Below are positions 13,001-23,700 of a stretch of DNA of 64,000 bases, one piece after another. Below the pieces are notes generated by a model. It ran no database searches and was not told the DNA's origin. It saw only the letters and a program-made list of their open reading frames with translations. The translations under genes were made by a program, and so were the position numbers. The DNA comes from Amyelois transitella (lineage: Eukaryota; Arthropoda; Insecta; Lepidoptera; Pyralidae). Each line of letters starts with the position of its first letter. The stretch's first letter is position 1. The DNA lies in assembly GCF_032362555.1 (NCBI RefSeq), contig NC_083535.1, positions 9,362,001-9,426,000 on the forward strand, written 5' to 3'.

Positions 13001-15203
13001 TGTGTAATTATCTAATAACGCAGTGGAATCTGTTATTTCTGAAATAAGGCATTTCATAGCAATTAAAAAGAAATGATATTGGTATATCCAGCGTGCTTTG
13101 TAATAATACTTATGTTACTAACCTTTGCCTATTGTGAAAAAAATTGCATTCAAAATTATGGCAAACTTTATTATAATATTCTGTGGATACTCGTATTTCT
13201 TAGTGCTAAGATTATGTATTCGAACAAAACTTCATATTTTTAATCAATTTATTACACAACTTCTTCCATAAAGATAATGATTAATGACATAGGTGCATAT
13301 TATCTCGTAATTTGTCAAACATTTATTGCTGTTTTATTATTATTTTATACACCTGTCGTCCCTCAGAGTATTATGTCATTGGTATTATATTTGTTCTTGA
13401 ATATATTTATACACTTTCAAAACTGGAGTTTAATTTATACAATGTTTAAAGTCTTATTTCCCGTTATTAGTTTCATCGATTTGATAAAGTTATTAAGGTC
13501 CTGTCTGTTATCAGGAATGTATTATTAGAAATTTTATAGTTATCCAATAAGTACCTACTAAAAAACTAGAAAGTTTTTCGGCATCAAGCCATATAGCATA
13601 TGGCTTGATGCCGAATTTACGGATTGTATCATGGACAAAATGATCTCAGAAGTGTTGTGGTTGATAAAGCCAACGTTTTGAAATACCTACTAACAACTAC
13701 TTACCATAATTGAAACTCGAGCACCTCTCTTTGAAAAATTCTTTGTGTAATGCATACAATCAAGGATGTGATACAAGTTTGCAATGGGCAAAAATTTTGA
13801 AATAATGTGAGCGGATGAGTTAATGCCCTCATAATAAAAGTTTTGTGTAGGTGCGAAATATCTACCAGTAATGTTAAAATTGAGATAAGTACAAATATTT
13901 GCAGTACTGAATCCATAAAACAACAATATGCTTGTAAATTAATCCAACATAAATCTACTGAATGGCGTGATAACAATTGTTTCACAGACAAGATATTCAG
14001 GCATGATTAGTGCCTAGACCTTTATCCTTTTGAATGTTCAAACAAAAAATAACACAAAATCTATTAATGTTCATTTGTAGATCTGCACGCCACAAATTTT
14101 TCAAAGTCAATGTAAAGCTAATTCTTTGTTGAATGAACTATTTGAACAATAATTCTGCGTGGTGGAACACGTTAAAGACTAATAGTTTACACGAAAAGTA
14201 TTTAAATGGTAAAACACATCGCATGCCCTCTGAATCCGTTTATGCCCTAGATCAGTATACAAACGCTCGGCGCTGTCGCGTCTTTATATAATTTTCCTGT
14301 TATCTACTGAAAAATAAAATTTGCCGCGTCCACACTGGTAAAATAAAATACATTTATTTTCGTGTGAAAATCCGTATTATGAACGTGACTTATATAGACC
14401 ACGATATTCTTTTGTTGTTTCTGATGTTTATAGCTTCTGGGTAACATTTTTGTATCTGTGAACATCCAAATGGTACATATTTTCCAAAGGCAGATATTAA
14501 CGACTTCACTTTCATTAAAATTCCGAAAAGTTGATTTTTAAAATTTTGCTAGTTATAAATGAAATTTTTGCTCCAGTTTTGAAAGAGAATAGGTATCACA
14601 CCCGTGGGGAAGGCAAGACTACATTTTTTTACAGTGGGAAAGAATTTGAGTGTGAACGAGACCTAGTAGTAGACTTAACTCGCATTTGTAGTGGTCATAA
14701 AGATAATTTAAGCAAGACATTTGCGCTAATGTTAAATTCAATTGTATTGTAAAAGTATTTGGTTGTCTAATCTTAGGTACATGAATTGCGAAGCTTAATT
14801 TTTATAAAGAACGTTCACTAATCCTTTTTATCATCAAAATAATCCTTACTTACATTGTGCATTCTACTCCATTTTAAGTTCTTAGTTGTTAGTTTTAAAT
14901 TTCAGAGTCCGCTAAAGACAGGTTTAAGTGGACATACTGTATGTATTTGAAGTTTGGCAAAGTAGGTAATGCAATCTTTATGAATACTATGTCACAACAC
15001 AACCCATGTTTAAATTAAACTATAATCATAAGAACTGAGTTCAACAACAGTATCGTATATATTTACGGCCCTTTTAGTATGTTACATTAGTACATTAATT
15101 TATTCATAAGTAGGTATAAACAGATTCCATTTTTTTTTCAGGATATGCCTCCGTTATGAAGTATGAGAAGCCCCAAGATGCTGTACATATGCTTGATGAC
15201 TAA
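4053..15203 (+). CDS. Mfsd6: MFSD6-like major facilitator protein, 13 coding exons, 730 aa
   Basis: Coding exons: 4053-4125, 5741-5879, 6218-6434, 6715-6892, 7403-7611, 7942-8155, 8759-8856, 9286-9442, 9952-10136, 10606-10861, 11336-11547, 12013-12205, 15142-15203. They sum to 2193 nt and stay in frame to TAA. The product is a polytopic membrane protein of the MFS_1-like/MFSD6 family, close to the family's usual length; its substrate is not established. Residues 1-70 carry the conserved start (MKVDKKLLP, then NAGTAPLVPYL) and the first membrane segments, ending PLFGVIADR. Residues about 85-385 form a hydrophilic loop with 21 cysteines and six N-glycosylation sequons, typical of MFSD6 proteins. 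Residues about 385-700 hold the remaining membrane helices, with DQYGKQRLWGSVGWG near 430-450. The tail is short and charged. The ATG at 4053 is the first in the exon; an in-frame ATG at 4068 better matches the start I associate with the family and would give 725 aa. Intron 11 has a GC donor. Confidence 0.93.
5375..5625 (-). repeat. tRNA-derived SINE remnant in MFSD6-like intron 1
   Basis: Its - strand head includes GGGTTCGATCCCC, a good pol III B box, after a cgcgctataacgcagc stretch. The rest carries tandem gactgactg/ccgactgaaccgact repeats. The pattern is that of a tRNA-headed SINE. Confidence 0.55.
7225..7290 (-). repeat. SINE family C fragment in MFSD6-like intron 4
   Basis: The block gaggttggcagaaattacat matches the gaggtaggcagagactac signature of family C copies at 52073, 54460 and 58190. 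Confidence 0.45.
8469..8660 (-). repeat. SINE-like family A copy in MFSD6-like intron 6
   Basis: It starts with CATACATGCATATAATCACG and the TATATCCCTTGCGGGGTAG block, followed by the gagattcaaatagtgacag body. It is the reverse of the copy at 1-205. Confidence 0.75.
9530..9705 (+). repeat. SINE family B copy in MFSD6-like intron 8
   Basis: Blocks gttccggaggtcagatggga, gtcgctttgtgtaaaaac and aaaaaggcgcacc recur at 50740-50880 and, in part, at 19985-20075. A reverse fragment lies near 11868-11945. Confidence 0.6.
10289..10348 (+). repeat. SINE-like family A 3' tail in MFSD6-like intron 9
   Basis: Only the end is kept: gactctatctaccccacc, ggatatagacgtggt and TATG repeats. Confidence 0.65.
10347..10460 (+). 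pseudogene. Partial degenerate duplicate of MFSD6-like exon 9
   Basis: The stretch around 10415-10455 reads ttcattttcatgtgcagtga, cgtcattgtgtcgt and gttaaggt. This closely repeats the end of exon 9 (ttcgttttcatgtgcggtga, cgtcatagtgtcgt, gttaaggt at 10094-10138). Upstream, accatcggggcactcatc resembles the exon's accaccggagcactaatag. It appears to be a decayed, shortened copy of that exon. It keeps a donor-like gttaaggt but has lost most of the coding body. Confidence 0.6.
12206..12225 (+). other. Alternative C-terminus if intron 12 of the MFSD6-like gene is retained
   Basis: Reading through the donor after CCAAG at 12205 adds the residues GKINQH and then reaches TAA at 12223-12225. Splicing to 15142 instead adds GYASVMKYEKPQDAVHMLDD. 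The spliced ending looks more like a real C-terminus. The read-through form would be a minor isoform at most. Confidence 0.35.
12226..15141 (+). other. Intron 12 of the MFSD6-like gene, AT-rich
   Basis: This 2.9-kb intron separates the bulk of the coding sequence from a final 20-residue coding exon. It contains a perfect hairpin (13577-13615) and a hydrophobic reading frame broken by one stop (13073-13528). I see no convincing exon in it. Confidence 0.6.
13577..13615. repeat. Perfect 18-bp hairpin with 3-nt loop
   Basis: The arm TTCGGCATCAAGCCATAT (13577-13594) is followed by loop AGC and its exact complement ATATGGCTTGATGCCGAA (13598-13615). The arms are richer in G+C than the flanking intron DNA. 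The loop is too short for a typical microRNA precursor. It could be the core of a palindromic element or a recent fold-back event. Confidence 0.85.
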
Positions 15204-16333
15204 AACTATACTTAAGACGTAAAAAATATCCAAGACCAATGAAATCATGACTGGACCTACTGAATCTCATAACCACGAATGTTACGTGAAATATATCAAA
15301 AACATTCAATGCAATGCCTAGTTTTAACCACATTGACATTTTTATAAGTGTTAGAAGACGGGTTTTTAAGTTTCATCCCCGCAAGGGATATAGACGTGAT
15401 GACGGGAACAGAAGTGTCTATAAGAGATATTCTATAAGGAAATATAATTATAATGAAAAGTAATCAGCAGGTGTTTTTGCACTCTAATTTAATATGAAAT
15501 AGTACCATCTCTTTATAAAAATATTTTTAAAATATCGATGTGGTATAAAGGGCAAAAATGTTCAAATCTTATTTCTAGTAAGTGTCCTATAAAAGTTCCT
15601 GCAACAAGTGTGATATTATATTAATTTAAGTTCTTTGTAATATTATGTTACAGGTACACATTTAAAACTGTTACTAAATTTTGTACTTAGAAAAAATCTT
15701 ACTTTAGCAAAGTAGGTAGGGTTTTTTATTATTTTTACTGTTAACGCTACCCTGTCTGGTATATAGTTTAAAAGTAGATAAGTATAAAATAATCTCTTCT
15801 AAATCATCATAAAATAATCTACTTTTAAACTATATAATATGATTTAAGAACAAGTAGCATCATGATGGTTCATTTTTAAATTAAAACATGTTAGACATGT
15901 CCTATGTAATTTATCATAGAAATTCTTGTCACTTATGGTTTTAAATTAAAACAATTTAATAACAAATAAAGGCCATAGGCCTAGCTCACTTATGTTAAAT
16001 CAGGGGTACAAGCAAAATTGTATATTTTTTTATTATGGTAATGCAACGTACCTCGCTAATTATTTTATTTCAATATTTTCTATCAAGTATAAGTACTAGT
16101 ATATTTAAAATTTCTAGTATTCTGAGCCATACATAATTGACCACCGTCAACCTCAGTTTATACTCAAACATACTGTGACCTATGGGTGTATGTTTATATT
16201 CCCAGTTTGCGTGTTTGATTCAGAAATATACAGTCGATCGAAACACGTAGTCTGAAAATTTTGGATGTCCAAAATATATTATGTTAGTATTAATTTACTG
16301 TGTATTATTGGATTGTAAAATATGTTTAATAAA
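15204..16333 (+). other. Probable 3' UTR of the MFSD6-like gene
   Basis: Two AATAAA signals follow the stop codon, at 15965-15970 and 16328-16333. The second is followed by a GT/T-rich stretch. Either could be the poly(A) signal. The interval includes a SINE tail (15372-15402) and a 20-bp inverted repeat (15760-15836). Confidence 0.5.
15760..15836. repeat. 20-bp perfect inverted repeat in the likely MFSD6-like 3' UTR
   Basis: The arm at 15760-15779 (TATATAGTTTAAAAGTAGAT) is exactly complementary to the arm at 15817-15836. The 37-nt spacer and inner right arm contain a direct repeat of ATAAAATAATCT (15784-15795 and 15809-15820). In a transcript this would form a long hairpin. Confidence 0.8.
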
Positions 16334-17350
16334 TCAATGTTCAGTATTCTGAGCTGGAAGGTATTGTTTTTTATTTTATCCTTTCATTAGTCTAAGCATT
16401 GGTGAAAAAGGTCCTTAAACACTAGTTATATAAATGTAATCCTATGATATAAAACGAGCATAGCGCTCCTGAAAACGGCTTTACAAAATCGTTTAAATTT
16501 GAAATATAGGTGCATTGCATACGCACCCATATTTTTAATTTTTAATAACCTATAAATCGATTCGCTAGGTCCTGTCCATGCCTGGGATAATTAATTTTTT
16601 CTATATTTTCATATAAAAACATTTTCTCATGTTAAATGGTCGCTAGAGATCGACAATTTCGAAACTTTGACCAGTTTACGTGATGGCTTAGTTGCCGAGC
16701 ACCGATCGTTTGGTTATCAAGTGGACGCGCCTGGAATCGATCCCTAGCATCGGATAGGTAGTTTTATTTTTTGTTTTTACTTTATTTGGTGGATTTTGAT
16801 GTTTTTCTATTTTAGGTATATGGTTTTGGTGACTTCCATCGAATTTTGTTTTTACTACTTTTCTATGAAAAATCGGAATGAAAAAGGTGTTTTTTTTTTG
16901 CCCTGTATGTTTCGTTTTTCGGCGAACAGATTTTAGGTGGTTTTTAGGAACGTGTTTCTTTACACTTAAAAGTAAGTTTTACAAATTAAACCGACTTCAA
17001 AAAAGGAGGACCTATTCTTTGTACAAAAGTTATTACATATATACATTTTCTGACATCAGGGAACCGCTCTGTCACCCAGGTACTTTATTAACTATATAAA
17101 AGCACTTAGTTACTCCTCCTCCTGGCTTTAATTCAAATTACATCCTTATTACTCTGGACCATGGTCCTCGATTCCTTAAGCTATAGATAAGTGGTCCTAT
17201 TCTAAAAGTAAAAAAAAATTTAGGTACTACAGGTACAACATATAAACGGTTACAACATATAATTATGGTCCTTTCGTTTATGTTCTTGCTTAATCGATGA
17301 ATTTATGGAATTATACAAGTTTATCAAGAACTAAAACCAATTTAAAAAAA
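16334..17350. other. Intergenic spacer between the MFSD6-like and DENND1 genes
   Basis: About 1 kb of AT-rich DNA. It contains a tRNA-like SINE remnant (about 16680-16760) and a reverse fragment of SINE family B (about 17115-17180). No coding signal is seen. Confidence 0.5.
16680..16760 (+). repeat. tRNA-like SINE head remnant
   Basis: tggcttagttgccgagcacc resembles a pol III A box and ggaatcgatccc resembles a degenerate B box about 50 nt later. It cannot be folded into an intact tRNA. Confidence 0.4.
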
Positions 17351-17359
17351 ATAATAAGT

Positions 17360-17703
17360 GCCAAATTTACACGTCATAGAAATGAAATTTGACACTGACA
17401 TCTGTTTGACATACGACATGCAGTAAACCAAAAAGTACGATTCTGATTGGTCAAATCGTCAAATCCAATCGAATTTTCTTTCCTGTCTGTTTTTTTGTGA
17501 GATAGAATGATTAATCGTCTTTCGTAATCGTGGTTTGGGGTTTGGTTGGAAATTATAATAAAATCGTAAAAAATGCCTGTTGCAATTAAGAAGTAAAGTT
17601 CTATGGCTTGTGATGTTTCATGATGGGTACATTTTTTCATAGTTCGTAAAAATAAAACACCGAGTAAAATGTAATCTTATTTTCGCCAACTCCACGTCGA
17701 GAC
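17360..17703 (+). promoter_or_regulatory. Candidate promoter and 5' UTR of the DENND1 gene, with three uORFs
   Basis: Directly upstream of the MGSRV start are several TTTGACA/TGACAT motifs and CCAAT-type sequences (gattggtc near 17440, tccaatc near 17465). Three short upstream reading frames lie in the last 130 nt: 17573-17596, 17603-17623 and 17620-17649. Their presence in mRNA depends on transcription starting upstream of about 17570, which I infer but cannot show. Confidence 0.4.
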
Positions 17704-20700
17704 ATGGGTTCCAGAGTAAGGTAAGTGTTTGAACTTTGTATGTGTATCTATATTGATGTTGCCCCGGGTCCTGAGAGCTAAATGCCTAGATTTCCCATAA
17801 TTCTTCACATAAATACTTTGCTAGAAGTCCATATGGTGAGGTTCTCAATAACAAAACTATAAGTTTCTGCTTTTATTTACCTATTGACTTTCATTTTACA
17901 TGGTATAATATGAGCCATGGACGAATGCAGTGCTCTCAAAATCATTTCGTGATATTTAATATTTTTTAACCCTCACAAATTACATAATTTAGGCACATTT
18001 AATAAAACCTCAGGATATAAATTCTGAACTGGTTTTCTGAAGTTTAACAGATGTATAATCTTAATAATAATTATGACACATGAAATCTCTTTTCTAAACT
18101 CTGTTATTGTTATTTTGGAAATATTTGTGAATTCACATAGTAGTAGGCGTATTTGTATACACACAGGTGTGTCAAATTAGTCCAATAAGTCTCTTATCTT
18201 TATTTTCATAAAAAAGCCACTATGGAACAGATAAATCCATTTTGATTTAATTTTGTTATTATACCCATGTTGGAACCTCATGTTCAATAGGGACATATGT
18301 ACATTGTAACTCCAACTCCCCTCGTGTCTATAAATAAATGTGCTTGATTTCAATTGCACGGGATAAATTGCATTTCCTCTCATAGACAGTGATTGTGATA
18401 CCGTTGATATATGGAACAGTAAAGACCTGTTTCACTGTGTCACAGTATATGAAGTATAATATTATAATCTTTATTTTAATAGACTATGGTTCATCAATAA
18501 TAGATTAATGCGAGCATAACCATGCTTAGCATTACGATGTTTACATGAAGTCTAGATCAAGAACTGCACACAAAGTTGTTTTAAAAAATATATTTTGTTG
18601 TACCTATTTAAAAATGGAAGATTTTCATGACTTCCAGAGTTATACAATAAGGTATATGAATAATTTGCTGTAATTTTAAATACACAGCATCTGCAGTGTG
18701 CTTCAAGAACATTGTTAAATAAATGTCTTATTCTCTTTAAGCCTGAGGTTCATTGAAAAGATGAAACTAGTGCGTGGTGTCAAGTGGACTTGATCTTAAC
18801 CATGTCATAGATTATAGACAAGGTTTTCACTATTTAGAGCCCCTCTATTAATTTCCTGATTTATTTTCAGAGACACTGTCCGTTTTCTGTTTGAATTGTT
18901 TTGTGAAGTGTCACCTGGAGATCATGTCAGGGAACCTTACATCATCAGAAAATATCCCGAGTCATACAAGAATGAAGAAGAGCTGAAAAATATACCCAAA
19001 TTTACATTCCCTTGTCAGTTTGAAGAGTAAGTGTTAAAAGCCTAGAACATATTATAAAACAACCGAACATAAGTGTTTGGTGTATGGGTCAAAATGAACT
19101 TATTTATTAACAATATATATTTGTTTCAGATTATATGTACAGCTTTATTCATTTGTGTTGACAACTGAGGATTCCAAGTATACATTTTGTTTTTGCCGGT
19201 ATGACCCGAAGGCGAAATCAGCACTAGTTTTATTATCACACCTACCATGGCACGATATATTTTACAAGTAAGTGTTATATCAGCATGTCTGCATTTTGAT
19301 GAATCAATGTCTGATATACAAGCCATGTAGGTACTGAGAGGAAATTCTCATAAATGCAGGCATGGAAAAATAAGTAATGTGTTTCGTAATGTTCTGCTTG
19401 CTTTGCGAATTGTTTTATTAAGATCCTAACTTGTTGATTTTTTTTTATTGTTGTTGATTGATATACTATCGAAATTATTGTATTTTTATTCTGCCTTATG
19501 CACATGTTATTATCACCAAACTTTATGATTTTTACTAAGCTTTCAATGCAAAATAATATGCGAAAGTAATATATTCATACCCATTTAGAAATGTAAATTT
19601 TGTTATGATATAAATATATGAAATATGGTGCCATGGGCTAACGCTAGTATTGAAATAATAAGGATGCAATTTGGTTATAATATTGTGACAAATCCAAAAC
19701 GTGAATATAGGAAACAAAGTTATTCAAGTATAAAACAAGTATGAATAAGCTAAAAGTGAAAGTTCTGGTTTTGATGAAGGTGAAAGTGATTTTCTATAGG
19801 CAGGTACATACTTAATATTTTTGTATTTTGTGGTTCCCATCACTTAAGAATAGGACCACTCCATCTTTCACATGATTGATGAGGATGTTGTGAAAAGCGA
19901 CTAAGGGTATATAGGCACATGCATCCGGTGTAACTTTTACCGTTATATTATGTAGATAGTTTTGTCCCTTCATGTCAAAATCTCAACCAGAATCATGGCC
20001 GAAAGGCGCAACCTGGGCACCTCTCTGGAGAGGTCAGGGTGTAACCGGGATTCCACACCTTGGTGGCCAGTCAGTGCTGTGTTTGTGGAATAGTTTTCTA
20101 TGTATATCATAGAGGTATTTCACTCTAAATGCACCAATTTTAAATCCAGGCGATAATATAAAAATCCCAACAAATAATGTAAATGCGAAAGTAATTATGT
20201 TTCTTTATTTTTATTTTACCACAGTTAAACACAAATTGATTATGATGAAAGCTTAAGACTGACCTTAAATAAATACCTAAACCAAACTTTATTCATTTTA
20301 TATTTGTGTAACTTTCACGGGAATTTAAAATATTTACTTCTACATATAATAAACATCTATAATCTATATGATAGAAGTGTACAAGGGATTGCTAAACTTA
20401 CGCATATTACTCAATCAAATCCACAACATTTAAAGCCCACCTAAGTAAATATATATATTTAATTGTGTGTAATATTACAGTGTCCGTGTTGTTTATTCAC
20501 TGTAACATTATCTTTAAAATCACAATGGCTTATCAGATTACCGTATATTGGCAAGTAATATGCTCGGCTGCTAATAAATTGCGAATAAGGATCAATACTA
20601 CTTTTTATACTACTAATATTTTAAATGCGAAAGTATGTAAGGATGTCTCTGTCTACTCCACAAAGGATATAGACGTGATAGTATGAATGAATTTAAAAAT

Positions 20701-23700
20701 GAAATCATTGTTTTATTTTTCGGGTGAAGAATTTTATTATTTTTGCTGTTATTGGTTTGGCTGTTATTATTATAATTTATGATGCTTTTTTGCTGATAGC
20801 AAATTCTTGTTAAGATTACTGAATTAATCACATTACTAGCGGTCACCTACACTTCCGGTCAGATTCAGATGCCTTTACATACTTTGAGAATGGGAAGTAA
20901 ACATAGGAAAGGATTATTGTAAATATGTGCACTATACTGATCGGATGACCAAAGGAATAATTTAGAGATAGAAGTATTTAAACAATGTCCAAAGTGTGTT
21001 ATCATCCAAAAAACTTATTCTATTTCAAAGCTTAAAATTTTGGATAGATTTTGGAGATTACTTAGAGGATACTGCCAGACAACATATTTTTATTTTTTTG
21101 TTAATGCGAAATGTATTTGAAGTGAACTCTTGCGAGTTTTTATTTAAATAAGTATTTTATTAAATACGAATCGTAGTGAATCTTTTAACAAGTTGCGCCG
21201 TAATTTACTAAAATGATTCTCCCGAAAAACCAGCGTATCATGTGTGTGACTCATTCTTTTTTTGATATTGCCACAATATATTGTTCGTTTCAGATTATTA
21301 AATTGTATAGCAAATCTTCTAAACAGTCCAGAGCGAGGCGAGCTGACCTATTTCCTGGAATCATGCAGGTCACGACCGCCCATGCCTGGGCACACGCTCA
21401 AAGTTACCTACAACGCGGGCCATAGCGTGTTCACTTGCCAATGTCCAGATGTGAAACTACCGAGCATTCCTGATAATGTGAGTTGGTACATTCTTTATAT
21501 TATATTGTCCATTCTCTGGGGGTTTTATCTTAATAGAGTCCCTCGCCAGATAGGATGCAACCAAAACAAACGTTCAGAAGATCATAATGACTTAACATGC
21601 TTTTCATTTGGAAGATGCCAACATAAGTACACAAATTAACAGTTCTTAACCTGTTTATGTTACAGTACAACCTAACGGAATACTTCAGCGCACTGGACAT
21701 AAAGATTATGATTGGGTTATGGGCCGCTCTATTGAACGAAAGGCGGGTAGCGGTGGTCGCGTCGAAACCTTCTCGTCTCTCCGCTTGTGTGCAGGCAGCG
21801 AACGCTACTCTCTTCCCGATGACGTGGCAACATATATTTATACCGATACTACCGAAACATCTCGTCGATTACTTGCTAGCACCAATGCCCTTTCTTATTG
21901 GAGTTCCTAAGAGTGTTATGGAGGTGAGTGTTTTAATTTATTGTAACGATGAGTCTTTACTAAGTTACGTACCTAAGTAAGTTTGATTTGTAATTCTTTT
22001 CGGTAATGGGAAACATCGTGAAACTAAATCATCACCCTTTTGGGTTAAGTTTCGGTTGTGTTGTGTGCTTTTTTAACCTCTGAAGTAGAGCACCGCCCGT
22101 GCTCTTCTTCAGAGGTTTAAAGTAATCTAATCCAGTAGCTGACTTACGTCTGGTGCTAAGTCAAACAAATGTATGGAACTGTATTAGTACCATTTTATTA
22201 CCACTTGTTGGCGCTTATTAATTCACATAAATATTCTCGTTTACTTACTCGACTCGTTTGAATTAGTAAATTACAAATTAATATTCTAGTATATTGTACA
22301 TGACTGTACTTTTAATCCCTCTGCATAATCTTTTCGACTCCGTCAAAGTACGTCATATCTTCTTCCTTTGAAAAAATCTTTCAAATACCTTTACAAAAAT
22401 GAATGCTAATATAAAATTAATATATATACATGCAAAAAAAAAAAATTAAGTAATGGCCATTTGTTTTTCAGACTGTAAGGATGTCTGAAATCGGAGACGT
22501 CGTTATAGTGGATGTAGATACGAACGAGCTTAGAACACCCCATAATGACTTAGAAGCTCTGCCGCCGGAGTTGGTGAGTATAAATAAAACTTTAATAGAT
22601 TGAGTAGTGAGTAGGCAATGTACATTAAAATTATCGACGTCTAAGACCTAAAGTTCGGAGAGAAATGCCGAAAAGCTAACTCTAAATTTCTAGGAATAAA
22701 ACTAAGTTTATGTTAGTTATGCCCCTATATGTGTTGTTTGTTCTTTGTAATTAGTATCAAAATCGGTCTAGCAAATTTTTGGTGTATACTCTCAAACTTA
22801 CGGGGGCGTAGTATTCGGTGTTACAATTTTCGTGCTCAAGTAACATTAATTTGTTTCAATTAAAAAAGTTTTCATTTGGTATACATACGTATAGGTAATA
22901 TGAATTAATTATTTACCTAGGTTCGGATTAATTTAATAAGATTTGTCAATTATTTACAGGTGAATAGTCTGAAGAAAGCTTTAAGTGATAAGAATGTTCT
23001 GGGGGACGCTGTGTCTCGCGCGTTCCTGCGAGCCCTAGTCTGTTTAATAGGTGGATATCGAGATGCTATAAAGTAAGCCTTAATAACTCCTGCAATTATT
23101 AAAACCTTTTTATTCATTATCTTAGTTTATAACTTTATTGACTTATTTTTACTTAGACTTACATAAAGCACAAAATCAAATCAAATATTATAACTCATCA
23201 TTAAATTAAAAATAAACGTGTAAACTTAAGGGGGTATTCGGTGGAACACTTCGATGTCTTCACACTTATGTTGAGTGGAGGCAAGCTTTGTAAGGGGACC
23301 AAACAGCTGACTGTACAATTTCACATACATGTAATATTAATGTAATATTAACATAAACAATGAACATGTTTATACTAAAACTAGACTAGTATTAGTGGGA
23401 TAGCGGAAAAATAATTATGTAGGTCGCTGGATTTTTGGTAAAGAGAATATTGTGAAAGGAAGAAGCGGGAAGCGGGAATGTAAACGCACAACACGTACCT
23501 TAATTTCTTGTATTTTGGTATCTTGGGCCCTGGCCAGGGTTCTTCTTGTTTCAAAGATGCGCACTTTTTCTATTTTTATTATATGAGCGGAGCGGTCAAT
23601 TTGCGGCCATATTTTTTCTTCAATCACTAATTTTCAAATTTAAATTGATATGTTCTATTGCTCCATTCGTAAGCCGTCGAGTGTTTTCGAGCTCCGAAGA

